Below are positions 17,183-25,846 of a DNA stretch of 64,000 bases, piece by piece (position 1 is the first letter of the stretch; every line of letters starts with the position of its first letter). The DNA lies in contig CBCTTQ010000006.1 of NCBI GenBank assembly GCA_965149945.1, positions 5,304 to 69,303 on the forward strand, given 5' to 3'. Under the pieces are notes generated by a model. It ran no database searches. It saw nothing but the letters and a program-made list of their open reading frames with translations, and was not told where the DNA came from. Origin of the DNA: JAHZFN01 sp965149945. GTDB lineage: Bacteria; Bacillota; Dehalobacteriia; UBA4068; UBA4997. The translations under genes were made by a program, and so were the position numbers.

Positions 17183-18334
17183 ATGGAAATCAGAAAAGAA
17201 CTTCCGGAAATTTTTGAAGAATTTGCAGAAGGGCGTAAAAATTCTTTTATGGCGGCGAAAGCTCAAAAGGATAAAAACTTGCCTTTGGTCGGCACATTTT
17301 GTACTTATGTGCCTTTTGAATTGCCCATGGCAATGAATGCGGCCATCGTCGGTCTCTGTTCCATGTCCGATGAAACCATTCCTGTGGCGGAAGAAGACTT
17401 GCCGAAAAATCTCTGTCCGCTGGTGAAATCCAGCTATGGGTTTGCCAAAGCGGATAAATGCCCGTATTTTTATTTTTCTGATTTGATTGTGGGCGAAACC
17501 ACCTGTGACGCGAAAAAGAAAATGTATGAGTATCTGGGAGAGTTTAAGCCGGTTCATGTGATGCAGCTTCCACAAAAACAAGACGAAGTCAGCTTCTGCC
17601 TTTGGAAAGAAGAGGTCATTAAATTTAAAGAGAAATTGGAAGATTTCTTTGGTGTGACCATTACAGAAGATCAGATTCGGGAAGCCATTAAACTGCGCAA
17701 TCGGGAACGACAGGCTGCCAATGAAATTTTTGAATTGATGAAATTAGATCCTGTGCCGATGTTTGGTTATGATATGTTTAAAGTGATCTACGGAACTTCT
17801 TTCAATTTTGATCGGGAAGACGCCATTCGTCAGCTGCGGGAAATGAAACAGAGAATTATGGAAGAGTACGAAAAAGAAAAGAAAATTGAACATCGACCCA
17901 GAATCATTGTATCCGGTTGCCCTATGGGTGGCGCTTCTGAAAAAGTCGCCCGTATTTTGGAAGAAAACGGCGCTGTGATTGTTGGATTTGAAAACTGCAC
18001 CGGTGTGAAAAACTATAATCGTTTGGTTGATGAATCCAATCCTGATGTTTATGAAGCGTTGGCGGAACGTTATTTCAAAATCGGCTGTTCTGTTATGACA
18101 CCTGATACTTATCGTTATCAGTTGTTGGGCGAAATGATTGATGAATATCGCGCGGACGGCGTGGTGGAAATGACCCTCCATGCTTGCCATACTTATAATG
18201 TGGAATCTTTTGGTATTAAACGTTTTGTCACCGAAGAAAAAGGTCTGCCGTTTATTTCTGTGGAAACCGATTTCTCTCAATCGGATGTGGGTCAGTTGAC
18301 TACTCGTTTGCAGGCGTTTATTGAAATGCTGTAA
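17183..18334 (+). CDS. 2-hydroxyacyl-CoA dehydratase family protein (double-cubane-cluster protein, YjiM-like)
   Basis: 383 residues starting at ATG 17183 behind TTAGGAGGAAT. It belongs to the HgdB/D family: an N-terminal half with VGTFCTYVPFELPMAMNAA, conserved cysteines in LPKNLCPLVKSSYGF and KADKCPYFYFSDLIVGETTCD, and the later IIVSGCPMGGASEKV and EMTLHACHTYNVES cysteine motifs. Single-gene members of about this size are the double-cubane [8Fe-9S] proteins (E. coli YjiM is similar), ATP-dependent low-potential reductases of uncertain substrate. They need an ATPase activator (HgdC/YjiL type), which is not visible in this window. Its place at the head of a methyltransferase operon suggests it supplies low-potential electrons there, for example for corrinoid reactivation; that is inference. 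Confidence 0.85.
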   Translation: MEIRKELPEIFEEFAEGRKNSFMAAKAQKDKNLPLVGTFCTYVPFELPMAMNAAIVGLCSMSDETIPVAEEDLPKNLCPLVKSSYGFAKADKCPYFYFSDLIVGETTCDAKKKMYEYLGEFKPVHVMQLPQKQDEVSFCLWKEEVIKFKEKLEDFFGVTITEDQIREAIKLRNRERQAANEIFELMKLDPVPMFGYDMFKVIYGTSFNFDREDAIRQLREMKQRIMEEYEKEKKIEHRPRIIVSGCPMGGASEKVARILEENGAVIVGFENCTGVKNYNRLVDESNPDVYEALAERYFKIGCSVMTPDTYRYQLLGEMIDEYRADGVVEMTLHACHTYNVESFGIKRFVTEEKGLPFISVETDFSQSDVGQLTTRLQAFIEML

Positions 18335-18475
18335 TCCGCCGAAAAATATGAGATGCAAAATGGTGGCAGGCAGGGGCTTTCCGGCGCTGTCTGCCACCGT
18401 TCTTTTTGATTTGAACCACTTTCGGGTATTGTCGGAATGTATTTTGACCGTGTGTATTTGTCGAAGGAGGATTTT

Positions 18476-19543
18476 ATGGGAAATTTTGACGAGATGACCT
18501 CAAATGAACGTATGGCGGCTTTTTATTCCGGTCAGCCTTATGATCGGGTGCCGGTGATGCTTTTCATTGTTTCCAACGCTGGAAAATATGCAGGCATGAC
18601 GCACAGAGAAAAAAGGAGCTGTGCCAAAAATCAGGCAGCGGCTCAGTTGGCCGCCTATGACCGGATGCATCACGATGGGCTGGTCATTGAATACGGTCTT
18701 TTTGGTGTGGGACGCGCTTGCGGCACCCAATTTAACGATCCGGAAGACGCCGCCCCCAGTATTATCTGCCATGTATTGCAGAGCTTCGATCAGTTGGACC
18801 GATTGGATCTCAGCATGGTGGAGCGGCGCAACGATCCCTGGTTGCAATTGAATTATGACGCTGCTTCTATCTGCATGGAAAAAGTAGGGGATGAGGTGGG
18901 GATTTCCGCTACCATTCCGGGGCCTCTGACTTCCGCTACGACCATTTTGCCGTTGGAAACAGTTATGAAGGGAATGCGCAAACAGCCGGAAAAAGTACAT
19001 CAATTGTTACGTTTTTGCACCGACGCCGCAAAAATTGTGATCGATGAAATGGTAGACGCAGGCTGCGGTCCTTTTCTCTGCGATCCTATCGCTTCTGAAA
19101 GTCTGATTAACGCCAAAGCTTACCGCGAATTTGTCTATCCTTACAGCAAAGAGCTGATGGATTATGTGCATGCCAAAGGTTTGGGTATGGGTTATCATGT
19201 TTGCGGAGAAGCGAATAAGATTTTAAATGATATGGTGGATACGGGCTGCGATGTGCTCAGTTTTGATACGCAAGTGGATGTGGCGGACGCTAAAAAACTG
19301 GCCGGCGAACGCACTGTCGTTTTGGGTAACATTGATGTTATCCATACCCTTCTGGAAGGCACTCCCGCTGACGTGGAAGTTTCTGTTAAAGAGCAGCTGC
19401 GCAAAGGCTGCGGCAGCCCAAAAGGCTTTGCCCTCAGCGTTAGCTGTGATATCCCGGTTCAAACTCCTTTGGAAAATATTGATATGATTTTGGAGGCTGC
19501 CAGAAAATACGGCAAAATGCCTCTTGATTTGGAAGCGTTATAA
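18476..19543 (+). CDS. UroD-family methyltransferase, MtaA/MtbA type (paralogue 1)
   Basis: 355 residues of the uroporphyrinogen decarboxylase fold. It carries the zinc-site pattern of corrinoid methyltransferases, H241-x-C243 (YHVCGE) and C324 (SVSCDIP), instead of a heme-synthesis context. These enzymes move methyl groups between a substrate or coenzyme thiol and a corrinoid protein. It shares long blocks with the next gene (MTHREKRS, AKNQAAAQ, DPW-LNYDAAS), so they arose by duplication. ATG 18476 follows GAAGGAGG; the frame is open upstream to 18437 without support. It lies in an operon with a double-cubane protein and a corrinoid protein. The methyl donor is not evident. Confidence 0.88.
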   Translation: MGNFDEMTSNERMAAFYSGQPYDRVPVMLFIVSNAGKYAGMTHREKRSCAKNQAAAQLAAYDRMHHDGLVIEYGLFGVGRACGTQFNDPEDAAPSIICHVLQSFDQLDRLDLSMVERRNDPWLQLNYDAASICMEKVGDEVGISATIPGPLTSATTILPLETVMKGMRKQPEKVHQLLRFCTDAAKIVIDEMVDAGCGPFLCDPIASESLINAKAYREFVYPYSKELMDYVHAKGLGMGYHVCGEANKILNDMVDTGCDVLSFDTQVDVADAKKLAGERTVVLGNIDVIHTLLEGTPADVEVSVKEQLRKGCGSPKGFALSVSCDIPVQTPLENIDMILEAARKYGKMPLDLEAL

Positions 19544-19592
19544 GCTTCTGAGCTTGTATAAATTAGCTGTCAGGAATGAAAGGAGAAACATT

Positions 19593-20666
19593 ATGCACAA
19601 AGAAGATCAGATGACCCCGGTGGAACGTGCTGCCGCTATGGCAAACGGCGAGCCCTATGACCGTTTGCAAATTGTTCCTTTTTTTGTTACGGTGGCCGGT
19701 AAAGTAGCCGGTATGACACACAGAGAAAAAAGAAGCAGTGCCAAAAATCAGGCAGCGGCTCAGATCGCTTGCTATGAACGGTTTGGGCATGATTGCCTAG
19801 TGGTGGAATACGGACTGCTGGGCGTTGGTCAGGCGTTGGGATCCACACTGACCGATCCGGAAGATGACGCTACTGCTATCGATACTTATTTTATGCAGAA
19901 TCTGGATGATCTGAGCGGTTTGGATCTGGATAAAATCCGCAAAGAAAAAGATCCCTGGATGAAGCTGAACTATGACGCCGCTTCCATTTTGCTGGAAAAA
20001 GTAGGTGATGAGGTTCCCATCGGTATGAGTATTCCAGGGCCTTTTACCGTGGCTTCTACCATTTGCCCCACCGATTATTTGCTGAAAGCAACCATTCGCA
20101 AACCGGAAAAACTTCACGAAATGATGAAAATTTGTACCGAAGCTGTCAAAATTGTTTTTGATGAGTACCTGGATCTGGGGGTTGGCTATACGCTCTGTGA
20201 CCCTGTGGCTTCCGGTACCATTTTGCGCGCCAAAGTTTATGATGAATTTGTTTTCCCCTATACCAAAGAATTGATTGATTATTTCCACAGCAAAGGTTCT
20301 GGCGCTACGTATCATATTTGCGGTGATACGACCAGTATTACGGAATCCATGGTAAACACCGGTTGTGACGCGCTGAGTTTGGACAACCGTGTTGATTTGG
20401 CTGTCGCAAAAGAAAAAGTCGGTCACCGTGTTCCGTTGATGGGCAATGTGGATCCTGTCGGTGTTATTTATCAGGGTAACAAGGAAACCATCTATGACGC
20501 GGTGAAAAACTGCATGGCCAAAGCTTATGACAGTCCTTGCGGCTATGTTTTGTCCACCGGCTGCGATATTCCCATCGGTACCACGCTGGAAAATATGGAT
20601 ATCATGATGGACGCGTTCCGTTATTACGGCAAAATGCCTCTGAACACCGATTTGTTCCTGAAATAA
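19593..20666 (+). CDS. UroD-family methyltransferase, MtaA/MtbA type (paralogue 2)
   Basis: 357 residues, collinear with the preceding gene: the same length, the same H241-x-C243 (YHICGD) and C324 (STGCDIP) zinc pattern, and the same MTHREKRSSAKNQAAAQ block. Differences concentrate around residues 90-120 and 245-300, where substrate contacts would be expected, so the two may handle the donor and acceptor halves of one transfer or two related methyl donors. ATG 19593 follows GAAAGGAG; frame-open codons upstream overlap the previous gene and are not used. The corrinoid protein gene follows 44 bases later. No MttB- or MtaB-type partner is seen. Confidence 0.88.
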   Translation: MHKEDQMTPVERAAAMANGEPYDRLQIVPFFVTVAGKVAGMTHREKRSSAKNQAAAQIACYERFGHDCLVVEYGLLGVGQALGSTLTDPEDDATAIDTYFMQNLDDLSGLDLDKIRKEKDPWMKLNYDAASILLEKVGDEVPIGMSIPGPFTVASTICPTDYLLKATIRKPEKLHEMMKICTEAVKIVFDEYLDLGVGYTLCDPVASGTILRAKVYDEFVFPYTKELIDYFHSKGSGATYHICGDTTSITESMVNTGCDALSLDNRVDLAVAKEKVGHRVPLMGNVDPVGVIYQGNKETIYDAVKNCMAKAYDSPCGYVLSTGCDIPIGTTLENMDIMMDAFRYYGKMPLNTDLFLK

Positions 20667-20710
20667 TTTGTTCGGTGTGATTAAGGATCGATTTTGAAGG
20701 AGGGAAACCA

Positions 20711-21385
20711 ATGAAAAGCAAAGAAGAATTGTTGAAACGTTTGTCGGAATGTGTCGTAGACATGGAAGATGAGGAAGTAGCGGGTGTCGCCCAGGAATAC
20801 ATAGATGCCGGATATCCCGCTCTCGAAGGCATTCTGGAAGGATTGGTGGACGGCATGAATCAGGCCGCCAAACTTTACGAAGAAGAAGAATATTACATTC
20901 CGGAATTGCTGATTTGCTCTGACGCCATGTACAACGGTCTGGAAGTGCTGAAACCTCATTTAGAACAGAGTAGCAGTGAGGAGAAATACAGAATTGTCAT
21001 CGGCGTTGTAGAAGGGGATACCCACGATATCGGTAAAAATCTGGTACGAATCATGCTGGAAGCGGCCGGTTTTGAGATGTATGATTTGGGACGGGATGTC
21101 CAATTAGAAGAATTTGTAAACAAAGCCAAAGAAGTGGACGCCGATGTGGTAGCCATGTCTACTTTGATGTCCACCACAATGCCGGGTATGGGAAAAGTCA
21201 TTGAGTTGCTGAAAGAGGCGGGCATCCGCGACGATGTGAAAGTGATCATCGGCGGAGCGCCGTTATCTTGGTCTTACGCGAAAAAAATCGGAGCGGACGG
21301 TTATTCGGACAACGCGGTGGAAGCGGTACGTTTGGTGAAAAATCTGTTGGCGGGGGAACCCGTCGGAGAAGCTGTCGGCGCCTAA
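20711..21385 (+). CDS. Corrinoid (B12-binding) methyltransferase protein, MtaC/MtbC type
   Basis: 224 residues in two domains: a helical cap domain (about 1-90, EGLVDGMNQAAKLYEEEEYYIPELL) and a Rossmann-type B12 domain with the lower-ligand motif D103-x-H105-x-x-G108 (GDTHDIGKN), STLMSTTM and the VIIGGAPLS loop. It is the methyl carrier that shuttles methyl groups between the UroD-type proteins upstream. H105 would ligate cobalt. AAGGAGGG precedes ATG 20711. It is the last gene of the operon, closed by a perfect terminator at 21422. No B12 riboswitch was seen upstream of the operon. Confidence 0.93.
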   Translation: MKSKEELLKRLSECVVDMEDEEVAGVAQEYIDAGYPALEGILEGLVDGMNQAAKLYEEEEYYIPELLICSDAMYNGLEVLKPHLEQSSSEEKYRIVIGVVEGDTHDIGKNLVRIMLEAAGFEMYDLGRDVQLEEFVNKAKEVDADVVAMSTLMSTTMPGMGKVIELLKEAGIRDDVKVIIGGAPLSWSYAKKIGADGYSDNAVEAVRLVKNLLAGEPVGEAVGA

Positions 21386-21421
21386 CCGAAGGGTTATTGT
21401 TGTACAATAACTTATCGAATG

Positions 21422-21451
21422 AAAAAGCAGGAGAATATTCTCCTGCTTTTT
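21422..21451 (+). terminator. Terminator of the corrinoid methyltransferase operon
   Basis: A perfect 30-base palindrome (AAAAAGCAGGAGAAT and its complement) ending in T5. A smaller hairpin (GTTATTGT/ACAATAAC, 21392-21410) precedes it. Confidence 0.85.
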
Positions 21452-21731
21452 GAATTTTTCTCAGCCCTTTGTGAGGGATGTATAAATCAGGGATCAAACA
21501 AAAATGTTCATCGGGAAAGAAAACCCTCTCAGAAGGCTGAAATCAGTCTCTGAAAGGGAATCAAAAGAAGCGCTCGAAGAGTCAAACATAACGAGAAGCC
21601 AAGCCGACTGTTCTGGGATTTTTTTGAGCGTTTCCCCTTTAAAAAAAATCGCACCGGACAATTCCTTTGTCGCATAGGATAAATCAGCAACGGATGGTAT
21701 GGCGGGCGTCGCTGAAAACGAGGTGAAAAAC

Positions 21732-21944
21732 TTGGGAAAATTACAATGGAAAAATTGGTTCGCCAAGCGGAACGGAATGGGATTTTGGCGGCGGTGCCAT
21801 TTGCGCCTTTGCGCCAATGTTTGGTGGATTTTTGCTTGGGCAGCGGTGGCGCTGTTTGTATATGTCCTGTTTTCTCCCAGCGTGTTTTTGATGTTGATTT
21901 TGTTTTTGTTGGTTTGCGGTTTGATTTTTTGGTTGAGAAATTGA
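21732..21944 (+). CDS. Small membrane protein, unknown
   Basis: A 70-residue frame from TTG 21732, with GAGGTG eight bases upstream, encodes a basic N terminus (KLQWKNWFAKRNGMGFWRRCHLR) and two hydrophobic helices (WWIFAWAAVALFVYVLF and VFLMLILFLLVCGLIFWL). The basic-then-hydrophobic design is that of a genuine small inner-membrane protein. I recognise no family. A GTG or earlier start in the same frame is possible but overlaps nothing. It precedes the MBL-fold hydrolase gene by 70 bases. Confidence 0.4.
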   Translation: MGKLQWKNWFAKRNGMGFWRRCHLRLCANVWWIFAWAAVALFVYVLFSPSVFLMLILFLLVCGLIFWLRN

Positions 21945-22014
21945 GGATTTCTAATTGTTATTAGCCATTTCCTGTGGTATAATGAGCATAAGAAATCTTT
22001 ATGGAGGTGGCAAA

Positions 22015-22725
22015 ATGAACATTGTATATTATGGTCATTCCTGCGTTCAGGTGCAAGGCACGAAGCGTGTTTTGGTCGATCCGTTTTTGACCGGAAACCC
22101 TCAGGCGACCATTGCCGCGGATGAAGTGGAAGCGGATTATATTTTGGTTACCCATGCTCATGGCGATCATTTGGGCGATACCGTGGAAATTGCCAAACGC
22201 ACCGGTGCGAAAGTGGTTGCCATCATGGAGCTGGCTCGTTGGTTAGAGGCCCAGGGTTTGGAAGTTCATTCGATGAATCTCGGCGGCGCTTTTACTTTCG
22301 GCGATGGGTTTAAGGTGAAAATGACCCAGGCATGGCACAGCGGTGATTTCGATGACGGTCGCGCGGGAGGCGCGGCATGCGGTTTTCTCTTTTGGTTAGA
22401 CGGGGTTTGTTTTTATCATGCCGGCGATACGGGGTTGTTTGGTGATATTGGTCGTGTTATCGGAAAACACAATATCGATGTGGCGTTTTTGCCTATTGGC
22501 GGAAATTATACCATGGGTCCCGCCGATGCGCTTATTGCCACAGGATGGCTGGGTTGCAAATTTGTTGTGCCGATTCATTTTAATACTTATCCGGGTATCG
22601 CGCAGGATGGAGAAGCATTCAAAGAACAAATTGAAAGCAAAACCCATACCCAGTGTGTTTTGATGAATCCGGGTGATGCGGCGAATTATACGGAACTGAT
22701 CAATAACAAACCTGAAGATTTTTAA
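22015..22725 (+). CDS. Metal-dependent hydrolase, metallo-beta-lactamase fold (UPF0173, YtkL-like)
   Basis: 236 residues. The MBL motif THAHGDHLGD (about 46-55) provides three metal ligands; a later AWHSGD histidine, the YHAGDTG aspartate and VVPIHFNTYPG histidine complete the dinuclear zinc site. The size and the start MNIVYYGHSCVQV match the UPF0173 family, whose substrate is unproven. ATG 22015 follows TATGGAGGTGG, and a TATAAT box lies at about 21978. Monocistronic: a terminator follows within 20 bases. Confidence 0.88.
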   Translation: MNIVYYGHSCVQVQGTKRVLVDPFLTGNPQATIAADEVEADYILVTHAHGDHLGDTVEIAKRTGAKVVAIMELARWLEAQGLEVHSMNLGGAFTFGDGFKVKMTQAWHSGDFDDGRAGGAACGFLFWLDGVCFYHAGDTGLFGDIGRVIGKHNIDVAFLPIGGNYTMGPADALIATGWLGCKFVVPIHFNTYPGIAQDGEAFKEQIESKTHTQCVLMNPGDAANYTELINNKPEDF

Positions 22726-22740
22726 AATTGCATGAAAATA

Positions 22741-22772
22741 AAAAAAGAGCAGGTTGTCGCCTGCTCTTTTTT
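22741..22772 (+). terminator. Terminator of UPF0173 gene
   Basis: Perfect 13-bp stem AAAAAAGAGCAGG/CCTGCTCTTTTTT with a six-base loop. Confidence 0.85.
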
Positions 22773-22789
22773 ACGGGGAAGGGTGAAAA

Positions 22790-23419
22790 ATGCGGGGAAA
22801 GGAACAAATTTGGCAGGAGATGCTGGCTTTGCTGGAGGCGGCATACGGCGGGATCGGTCCCGCTTTGAAATTCAACAGCGTTTTTCAGCTGCTTATTGCG
22901 GTAATTCTTTCTGCTCAAACCAATGACAATCAGGTCAACAAAATTACGGCAGAGTTGTTTCGGGAACATGGCACTCCGGAAACCATGGCGGAATTGTCGG
23001 AAGAGGAACTGATCGCTTACATTCGCACCTGTGGCTTATACAAAAACAAAGCGAAGAATATTTATCAGACAACACGGATTTTGTTGGAGCAATACAATGG
23101 ACAGGTACCCGGCGATCGAGAGTCGTTGATGAAGCTGCCCGGTGTCGGCAGAAAAACTGCCAATGTGGTGTTGAGTGTGGGATTTCATGAACCTGCGCTG
23201 GCTGTGGATACTCATGTTTTTCGAGTGGCGCATCGAATGGGCTTTTCCGAAAGCAAGACGCCTGATGGAGTGGAACGGGATTTGTGCGCCATTATTCCGC
23301 GGGAAAATTGGGCGGACGCGCACCACTGGCTGATTTGGCATGGCAGAAAAGTCTGTTCCGCTAAAAAACCGGATTGCGCGCGCTGTCCGGTCGGATCCCT
23401 TTGTCCCCAGCTTTTATAA
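22790..23419 (+). CDS. nth: Endonuclease III (DNA glycosylase/AP lyase)
   Basis: 209 residues, the standard Nth length. The helix-hairpin-helix LMKLPGVGRKTANVVLSV carries the catalytic lysine, the catalytic aspartate is in AVDTHVFRV, and the [4Fe-4S] cluster ligands follow the canonical C-x6-C-x2-C-x5-C spacing at the C terminus (CSAKKPDCARCPVGSLC). The enzyme removes oxidised pyrimidines in base excision repair. ATG 22790 follows GGGGAAGGG, only 17 bases after the preceding terminator. Confidence 0.96.
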   Translation: MRGKEQIWQEMLALLEAAYGGIGPALKFNSVFQLLIAVILSAQTNDNQVNKITAELFREHGTPETMAELSEEELIAYIRTCGLYKNKAKNIYQTTRILLEQYNGQVPGDRESLMKLPGVGRKTANVVLSVGFHEPALAVDTHVFRVAHRMGFSESKTPDGVERDLCAIIPRENWADAHHWLIWHGRKVCSAKKPDCARCPVGSLCPQLL

Positions 23420-23534
23420 ATATTTTAGGGATAGCTGTGCGGCGACGGATTTAGAGCTGACAAAACAACAGAGGAGATTATGAGTTGCTTTTTTCAATAT
23501 TTCGCTGAAAAATAGAAAAAAGTTGAAAAAATGA

Positions 23535-23563
23535 TTGACAAGAGGGTTTGGTTATGGTAGAAT
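23535..23563 (+). promoter_or_regulatory. Upstream promoter of tRNA cluster
   Basis: TTGACA and TAGAAT separated by 17 bases, first of two tandem promoters before tRNA-Val. Confidence 0.6.
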
Positions 23564-23645
23564 AAATCTTGCGTTCAGGGAAAATGTGCATTTCATTCTC
23601 TGAGGTGAATATGTTTTGCATTGACTGTAGAGCGATAAAAAAAGC

Positions 23646-23674
23646 TTGACAAGCCAAACAGGATGTGGTAAAAT
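23646..23674 (+). promoter_or_regulatory. Proximal promoter of tRNA cluster
   Basis: Consensus TTGACA, 17-base spacer and TAAAAT, with TGTGG before the -10 box, 19 bases upstream of tRNA-Val. Confidence 0.75.
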
Positions 23675-23691
23675 AGTCAATGTCAGCAATG

Positions 23692-23768
<77 letters not shown>

Positions 23769-23773
23769 TGTAC

Positions 23774-23850
23774 GGCGCAGTAGTTCAGCTGGTTAGAATG
23801 CCAGCCTGTCACGCTGGAGGTCGAGGGTTCGAGTCCCTTCTGCGTCGCCA
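23774..23850 (+). tRNA. tRNA-Asp (GUC)
   Basis: Acceptor GGCGCAG pairs with CTGCGTC, discriminator G and CCA encoded. Anticodon arm CCAGC-CTGTCAC-GCTGG gives GTC. Confidence 0.95.
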
Positions 23851-23855
23851 TATTT

Positions 23856-23931
23856 GCCTCGGTAGCTCAGTTGGCAGAGCAAGGGACTGAAAATCCCTGT
23901 GTCGGTGGTTCGATTCCGCCCCGCGGCACCA
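23856..23931 (+). tRNA. tRNA-Phe (GAA)
   Basis: Anticodon arm AGGGA-CTGAAAA-TCCCT gives GAA; T-arm GGTGG/CCGCC; CCA encoded. The acceptor GCCTCGG against CCGCGGC has one T-C mismatch at pair 4-69. Confidence 0.94.
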
Positions 23932-23936
23932 TATGT

Positions 23937-24011
<75 letters not shown>

Positions 24012-24016
24012 AAAAG

Positions 24017-24062
24017 AAGTCCTGTTAAACATGATGATTTTTGTTTGACAGGGCTTTTTTTG
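24017..24062 (+). terminator. Terminator of the tRNA cluster
   Basis: AAGTCCTGTTAAAC pairs with GTTTGACAGGGCTT, followed by T7, just after tRNA-Gly. Confidence 0.8.
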
Positions 24063-24216
24063 TGCTGTAGGTCACTAAATCAACAGAAGAATCGGAAGCG
24101 TCATAGCGGCTGTTTGGTGTGATTTTGATAAAGGTGTTTGTAAACAATGTTTGTATCTATTAAAATAGTAGGTAAAAATTCACGGGCGCAAATCGTTATT
24201 CCTGAGACTGAGCGGG

Positions 24217-24470
24217 AAATTGCTATTTAACTATCTAACCCTCAAAAACCATTGATTTTTTAAGGATTCACGCCTGTTTTTCATTCAAACCTTATCTGTT
24301 TGCCCTTATGAGCAAGGAGGGAAAGAGTAAACTTGTGTGTAACCGTATAAAGAGATAAGGCGAACACATTGCGATAAATCCTTTATTTTCAAGGCTTTTG
24401 GAGGGTTTTATTAAAACACTGTAACCTCTGTTGAGAGGTCATGATTTACTGATGTTCAAATTGCTATTTA
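24217..24470. repeat. Nested repeats: 13-bp direct repeats around a 171-bp inverted-repeat element
   Basis: The sequence AAATTGCTATTTA occurs at 24217-24229 and again, same orientation, at 24458-24470. Between them, 24237-24268 (AACCCTCAAAAACCATTGAT...) and 24377-24407 (...GGCTTTTGGAGGGTT) are imperfect inverted repeats of about 31 bases, with an inner pair CCTTATCT/AGATAAGG. The layout resembles a miniature inverted-repeat element or the scar of an integrated element next to tRNA genes. No recombinase gene is present. The following 24471-24856 has no gene I can support; GC-rich hairpin-prone sequence lies at 24500-24700. Confidence 0.45.
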
Positions 24471-24856
24471 TAGTGTAAAAAGATAATCTGTAAGGAACTG
24501 CACAAGGTAACGCTCTGACGGAGCCGCCTGCCGGGTTGTTCATGTGATCTTCAGGCTGTCTCCTGTAGTGGCCGCGGTGGTAATTACCCAGTCTGCTGCT
24601 TTGTTTCGTGTGTCTTAAAGTCCGGCTTTTGCGGCGTTTTTCCGGCCGGGATATTCTTTTTCAGACGGTCATTCTGTTTTTGAGGTGTCGCCTATCGACG
24701 CCCTCTTTTCTCTCAGCTTACACTTAAATGATTGCCTGTCCCGTATGTTCGAAAGGCAGAGAATCAGTTCGGAGAACTTGTTATTTCTATGCTCACGGAA
24801 TTGTGGTAAAATAATAAATGCAAAGTATCAAATCGAAATTTGGAGATTGTGTTAAT

Positions 24857-25300
24857 ATGAAAATTAAAGAAATCAAAGAGAATAAAAAACGATTTCTTTC
24901 GCTGTTGCTGTTAGCGGATGAACAGAAGGATCTGATAGACAGGTATCTTGATAGAGGAATCATGTATGTTTTGGACGATGATGGCGTTAAATGCGAATGT
25001 GTAGTAACAGACGAGGGAAACGGTGTTTTGGAAATCAAAAATATTGCAACTGAACCGGAATATCAGGGAAAAGGTTACGGTAAGGCGCTAATTGACTTTG
25101 TCGCTGCGACATATAAAGGGAAGTATTCTATACTGCAAGTTGGTACGGGGGATAGTCCGTTGACAATCCCTTTTTATGAGAAGTGTGGATTTGTTCGTTC
25201 GCATAGCATTAAAAACTTCTTCACAGATAATTATGACCATCCGATATATGAAGCAGGTGTTCAACTGGTAGACATGGTTTATTTGCAGAAAAAAATGTAA
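24857..25300 (+). CDS. GNAT-family N-acetyltransferase (YvbK-like)
   Basis: 147 residues. The acetyl-CoA loop is clear (NIATEPEYQGKGYGKALIDFVAA, the Q/RxxGxG/A element), followed by FYEKCGFVRSH, the usual beta-6/alpha-4 region. The extra NYDHPIYEAGVQLVDMVYLQKKM tail and the ILQVGTGDSPLTIPFYEK segment resemble B. subtilis YvbK. ATG 24857 is chosen because GGAG lies about 11 bases upstream; ATG 24818 in the same frame is possible. Substrate unknown. It sits in a stretch of accessory genes after the tRNA cluster and is probably cargo of a decayed mobile region. Confidence 0.82.
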   Translation: MKIKEIKENKKRFLSLLLLADEQKDLIDRYLDRGIMYVLDDDGVKCECVVTDEGNGVLEIKNIATEPEYQGKGYGKALIDFVAATYKGKYSILQVGTGDSPLTIPFYEKCGFVRSHSIKNFFTDNYDHPIYEAGVQLVDMVYLQKKM

Positions 25301-25358
25301 AGGCGCATTTACCGGGCAGATCGGGAGGAAGTGTGTGAAACTGTTCATCTAAGAGTGG

Positions 25359-25643
25359 TTGAGAGATCTGTGTATAAAACATGCCTTAGTACCGGAACAG
25401 CTCACGGAGCAGATCCGCCTCTTCATTATGAAGGATAGGTTTAAAGACCGCAGCCATAATGCTCTTGCCAAATTAGCGAAGTTTTACGATGTGACTGTCG
25501 ACTGTCTGTCAGCAATAAAAAATCATCCAAACGTTGATTTCGCGAACCTGCCTTTGAGTGATGACATGCTTGAATTGCTGAAAAGCGGGCAGGCAGACAA
25601 TTCCTTCTTGTATGAACTGAAGGTAGTGCTATTTTCTCGGTAA
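25359..25643 (+). pseudogene. Truncated HTH (XRE-like) regulator of clostridial mobile elements
   Basis: A 94-codon frame from TTG 25359 reads PEQLTEQIRLFIMKDRFKDR, SHNALAKLAKFYDVTVDCLSA and NLPLSDDMLELLKSG. From memory this resembles small XRE-type regulators carried by clostridial conjugative transposons, in which the ALAKLAKFYDVTVDYL part is the end of the helix-turn-helix. The front of a normal XRE domain is missing or scrambled, there is no ribosome binding site, and the C terminus diverges after LKSG. I read it as a decayed gene. The region 25644-25846 has no gene I can support. Confidence 0.4.
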
Positions 25644-25846
25644 AGCCGACAGTGCGGATGAGGCGCGACACTTTGCTTCGCGAAATCGCGCGCTGAATCC
25701 CCGGACAACAAAACAGGCGGTACGTTTTTCTTTCCCGCTTGTTGCCGTCACCTCGTTTCACTGTCTGCGAGTAGTTCTTTGTAAGCTGACCTAACGCGAA
25801 TGAGGAAGGATTTGGCAAATGGTAATTTTGTGAGGAGGATTTTAGT

